Positions 13,769-14,628 of a stretch of 14,628 nt of DNA are shown piece after piece. Position 1 is the stretch's first letter. Each line of letters begins with the position of its first letter. The position numbers and the translations under genes are program-made. The notes beneath the pieces were generated by a model. It did no database searches. It was not told the DNA's origin and worked only from the letters and a program-made list of their open reading frames with translations. Origin of the DNA: GCA-2732805 sp964516605 (GTDB taxonomy: Bacteria > Pseudomonadota > Gammaproteobacteria > Coxiellales > Coxiellaceae). The stretch spans positions 1 to 14,628 of the forward strand of contig CAZFAA010000048.1 in NCBI GenBank assembly GCA_964516605.1, in the 5' to 3' direction.

Positions 13769-14013
13769 GAGAAAGCCCGTCCTTGTATTGAATTTCGGAT
13801 AGGATAGCAGTTTTTATTCGCAATGTAGATGGGTCTTGGGATTGTACTTTAAAAGCGCGATAAAATAGAGTGGGAGACCTAATATTTTGTCGTTTATGTA
13901 GCAAGGGGATTGTTATGTCACGCCTAAATCAAGCCAAATCTAGAATAGCGTAGAGCATCTCACGATGTACTACAGAAAAAAATGCCTTGCCTGACTAAAC
14001 CTACCTTTACTTC

Positions 14014-14628
14014 TTAATGATCTATAACGTTATCGGTAAAAATCGCCTCAATAAATTCTTCGGCATTAAAGGGCTTGAGGTCATCGATGCCCTCACCAAC
14101 ACCGATAAAACGAATTGGTAATTTTAGTTGATCAGCGATCGCAAAAACAATACCACCTTTGGCAGTGCCATCTAGTTTAGTGAGCGTGATGCCAGTGAGG
14201 CCTATTGCTTCATGGAATTGTTTTGCTTGTTGCAGGGCATTTTGCCCCATTGAAGCATCGATCACCAACATGACTTCATGTGGCGCTGTGTTATCTAGCT
14301 TACGAATCACACGCAGTACTTTTTTGAGCTCTTCCATTAAGTGACTTTGTGTGTGTAAACGCCCTGCCGTATCAGCAATGAGCAGATCTGTATTTTTTGC
14401 TTGAGCGCTTGCCAACGCATCATAAATTACTGAAGCACTGTCAGCGCCTGACTGTTGTGCAATGACAGGCACTTGATTACGCTCTCCCCATACCTGCAAT
14501 TGCTCAATAGCAGCTGCACGAAATGTATCACCTGCGGCGAGCACAATACGCTTATCTTGCCCACGATAAAAATGCGCAATTTTAGCAATGCTTGTTGTCT
14601 TGCCTGCACCATTGACACCCACCATGAG
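14014..14628 (-). CDS. ftsY: Signal recognition particle receptor FtsY, C-terminal GTPase part (gene runs off the right edge)
   Basis: FtsY is the membrane receptor for SRP-ribosome complexes and works through paired GTP hydrolysis with Ffh. The 204 residues seen cover most of the NG domain: the P-loop GVNGAGKTT near the window edge, GDTFRAAAIEQL, the G3 motif DTAGR, the G4 motif TKLDG, and the closing GVGEGIDDLKPF. The N domain and any acidic A domain lie outside. The frame is open to base 14628, so an ATG near the edge is internal and not the start. The tail after the core (NAEEFIEAIFTDNVIDH) is ordinary in length. Placement upstream of ftsE follows the E. coli order. Confidence 0.97.
   Translation of the reverse strand, partial: LMVGVNGAGKTTSIAKIAHFYRGQDKRIVLAAGDTFRAAAIEQLQVWGERNQVPVIAQQSGADSASVIYDALASAQAKNTDLLIADTAGRLHTQSHLMEELKKVLRVIRKLDNTAPHEVMLVIDASMGQNALQQAKQFHEAIGLTGITLTKLDGTAKGGIVFAIADQLKLPIRFIGVGEGIDDLKPFNAEEFIEAIFTDNVIDH

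Noticed and set aside
13769..14013. Short plus-strand frame (12 codons from 13915) and a dyad near 13950-13970 between ftsE and ftsY
   Set aside because: The frame is too short and matches nothing recognised. The dyad has a weak interrupted stem and no T run in the right place.

Overview
The window reads as a chromosomal replication-origin region of a gammaproteobacterium, most likely a Legionellales member close to Coxiellaceae. Three things support this. The gene order ftsY-ftsE-ftsX-rpoH and the cluster rpmH-rnpA-yidD-yidC are gammaproteobacterial. The DsbA-family protein upstream of glyQS closely resembles the Coxiella antigen Com1, with a CGHC active site and shared blocks such as FFDYQCGHC, FKELPIFGG and FIPGATS. 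RpoH carries the sigma-32-specific RpoH box. A run of 10 Ns shows that this is a scaffolded draft assembly. The lineage is an inference from recalled homologues, not from a search.

Layout. Positions 1-1306 (minus strand) hold yidC (5' part only), yidD, rnpA and rpmH, tightly packed and overlapping, behind a clear sigma-70 promoter at 1339-1367. Positions 1307-2086 hold no gene but contain five perfect DnaA boxes, several variants and an AT-rich, trinucleotide-periodic stretch, so this is the probable oriC. The gene that usually lies beyond it, dnaA, is not there. A universal stress protein gene (2087-2527, plus strand) follows. After it come two large plus-strand genes of unknown function (2619-4037 and about 4044-5633), separated by the assembly gap. 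They share a divergent motif with each other and appear to be paralogous helical proteins or parts of one locus.

From 5583 to the right edge all recognised genes are on the minus strand. A compact group, com1-like dsbA, glyQ, glyS and rsmB (10693 down to 5583), has gaps of 5-27 bp and is probably one transcript. Its last gene overlaps the 3' end of the second unknown gene tail to tail. A non-coding stretch of about 400 bp with a possible gene remnant follows (10731-11128). Then come rpoH, ftsX, ftsE and the 3' part of ftsY, in the order known from Escherichia coli.

Functionally most of the window is housekeeping: membrane protein insertion (YidC, YidD, FtsY), tRNA 5' processing (RnpA), ribosome and rRNA (L34, RsmB), glycyl-tRNA synthesis (GlyQS), septal wall hydrolase control (FtsEX), heat shock (RpoH), and periplasmic disulfide chemistry. 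The least explained part is the origin-proximal accessory block at 2528-5633. It includes a hairpin that would bury the start codon of the first unknown gene.
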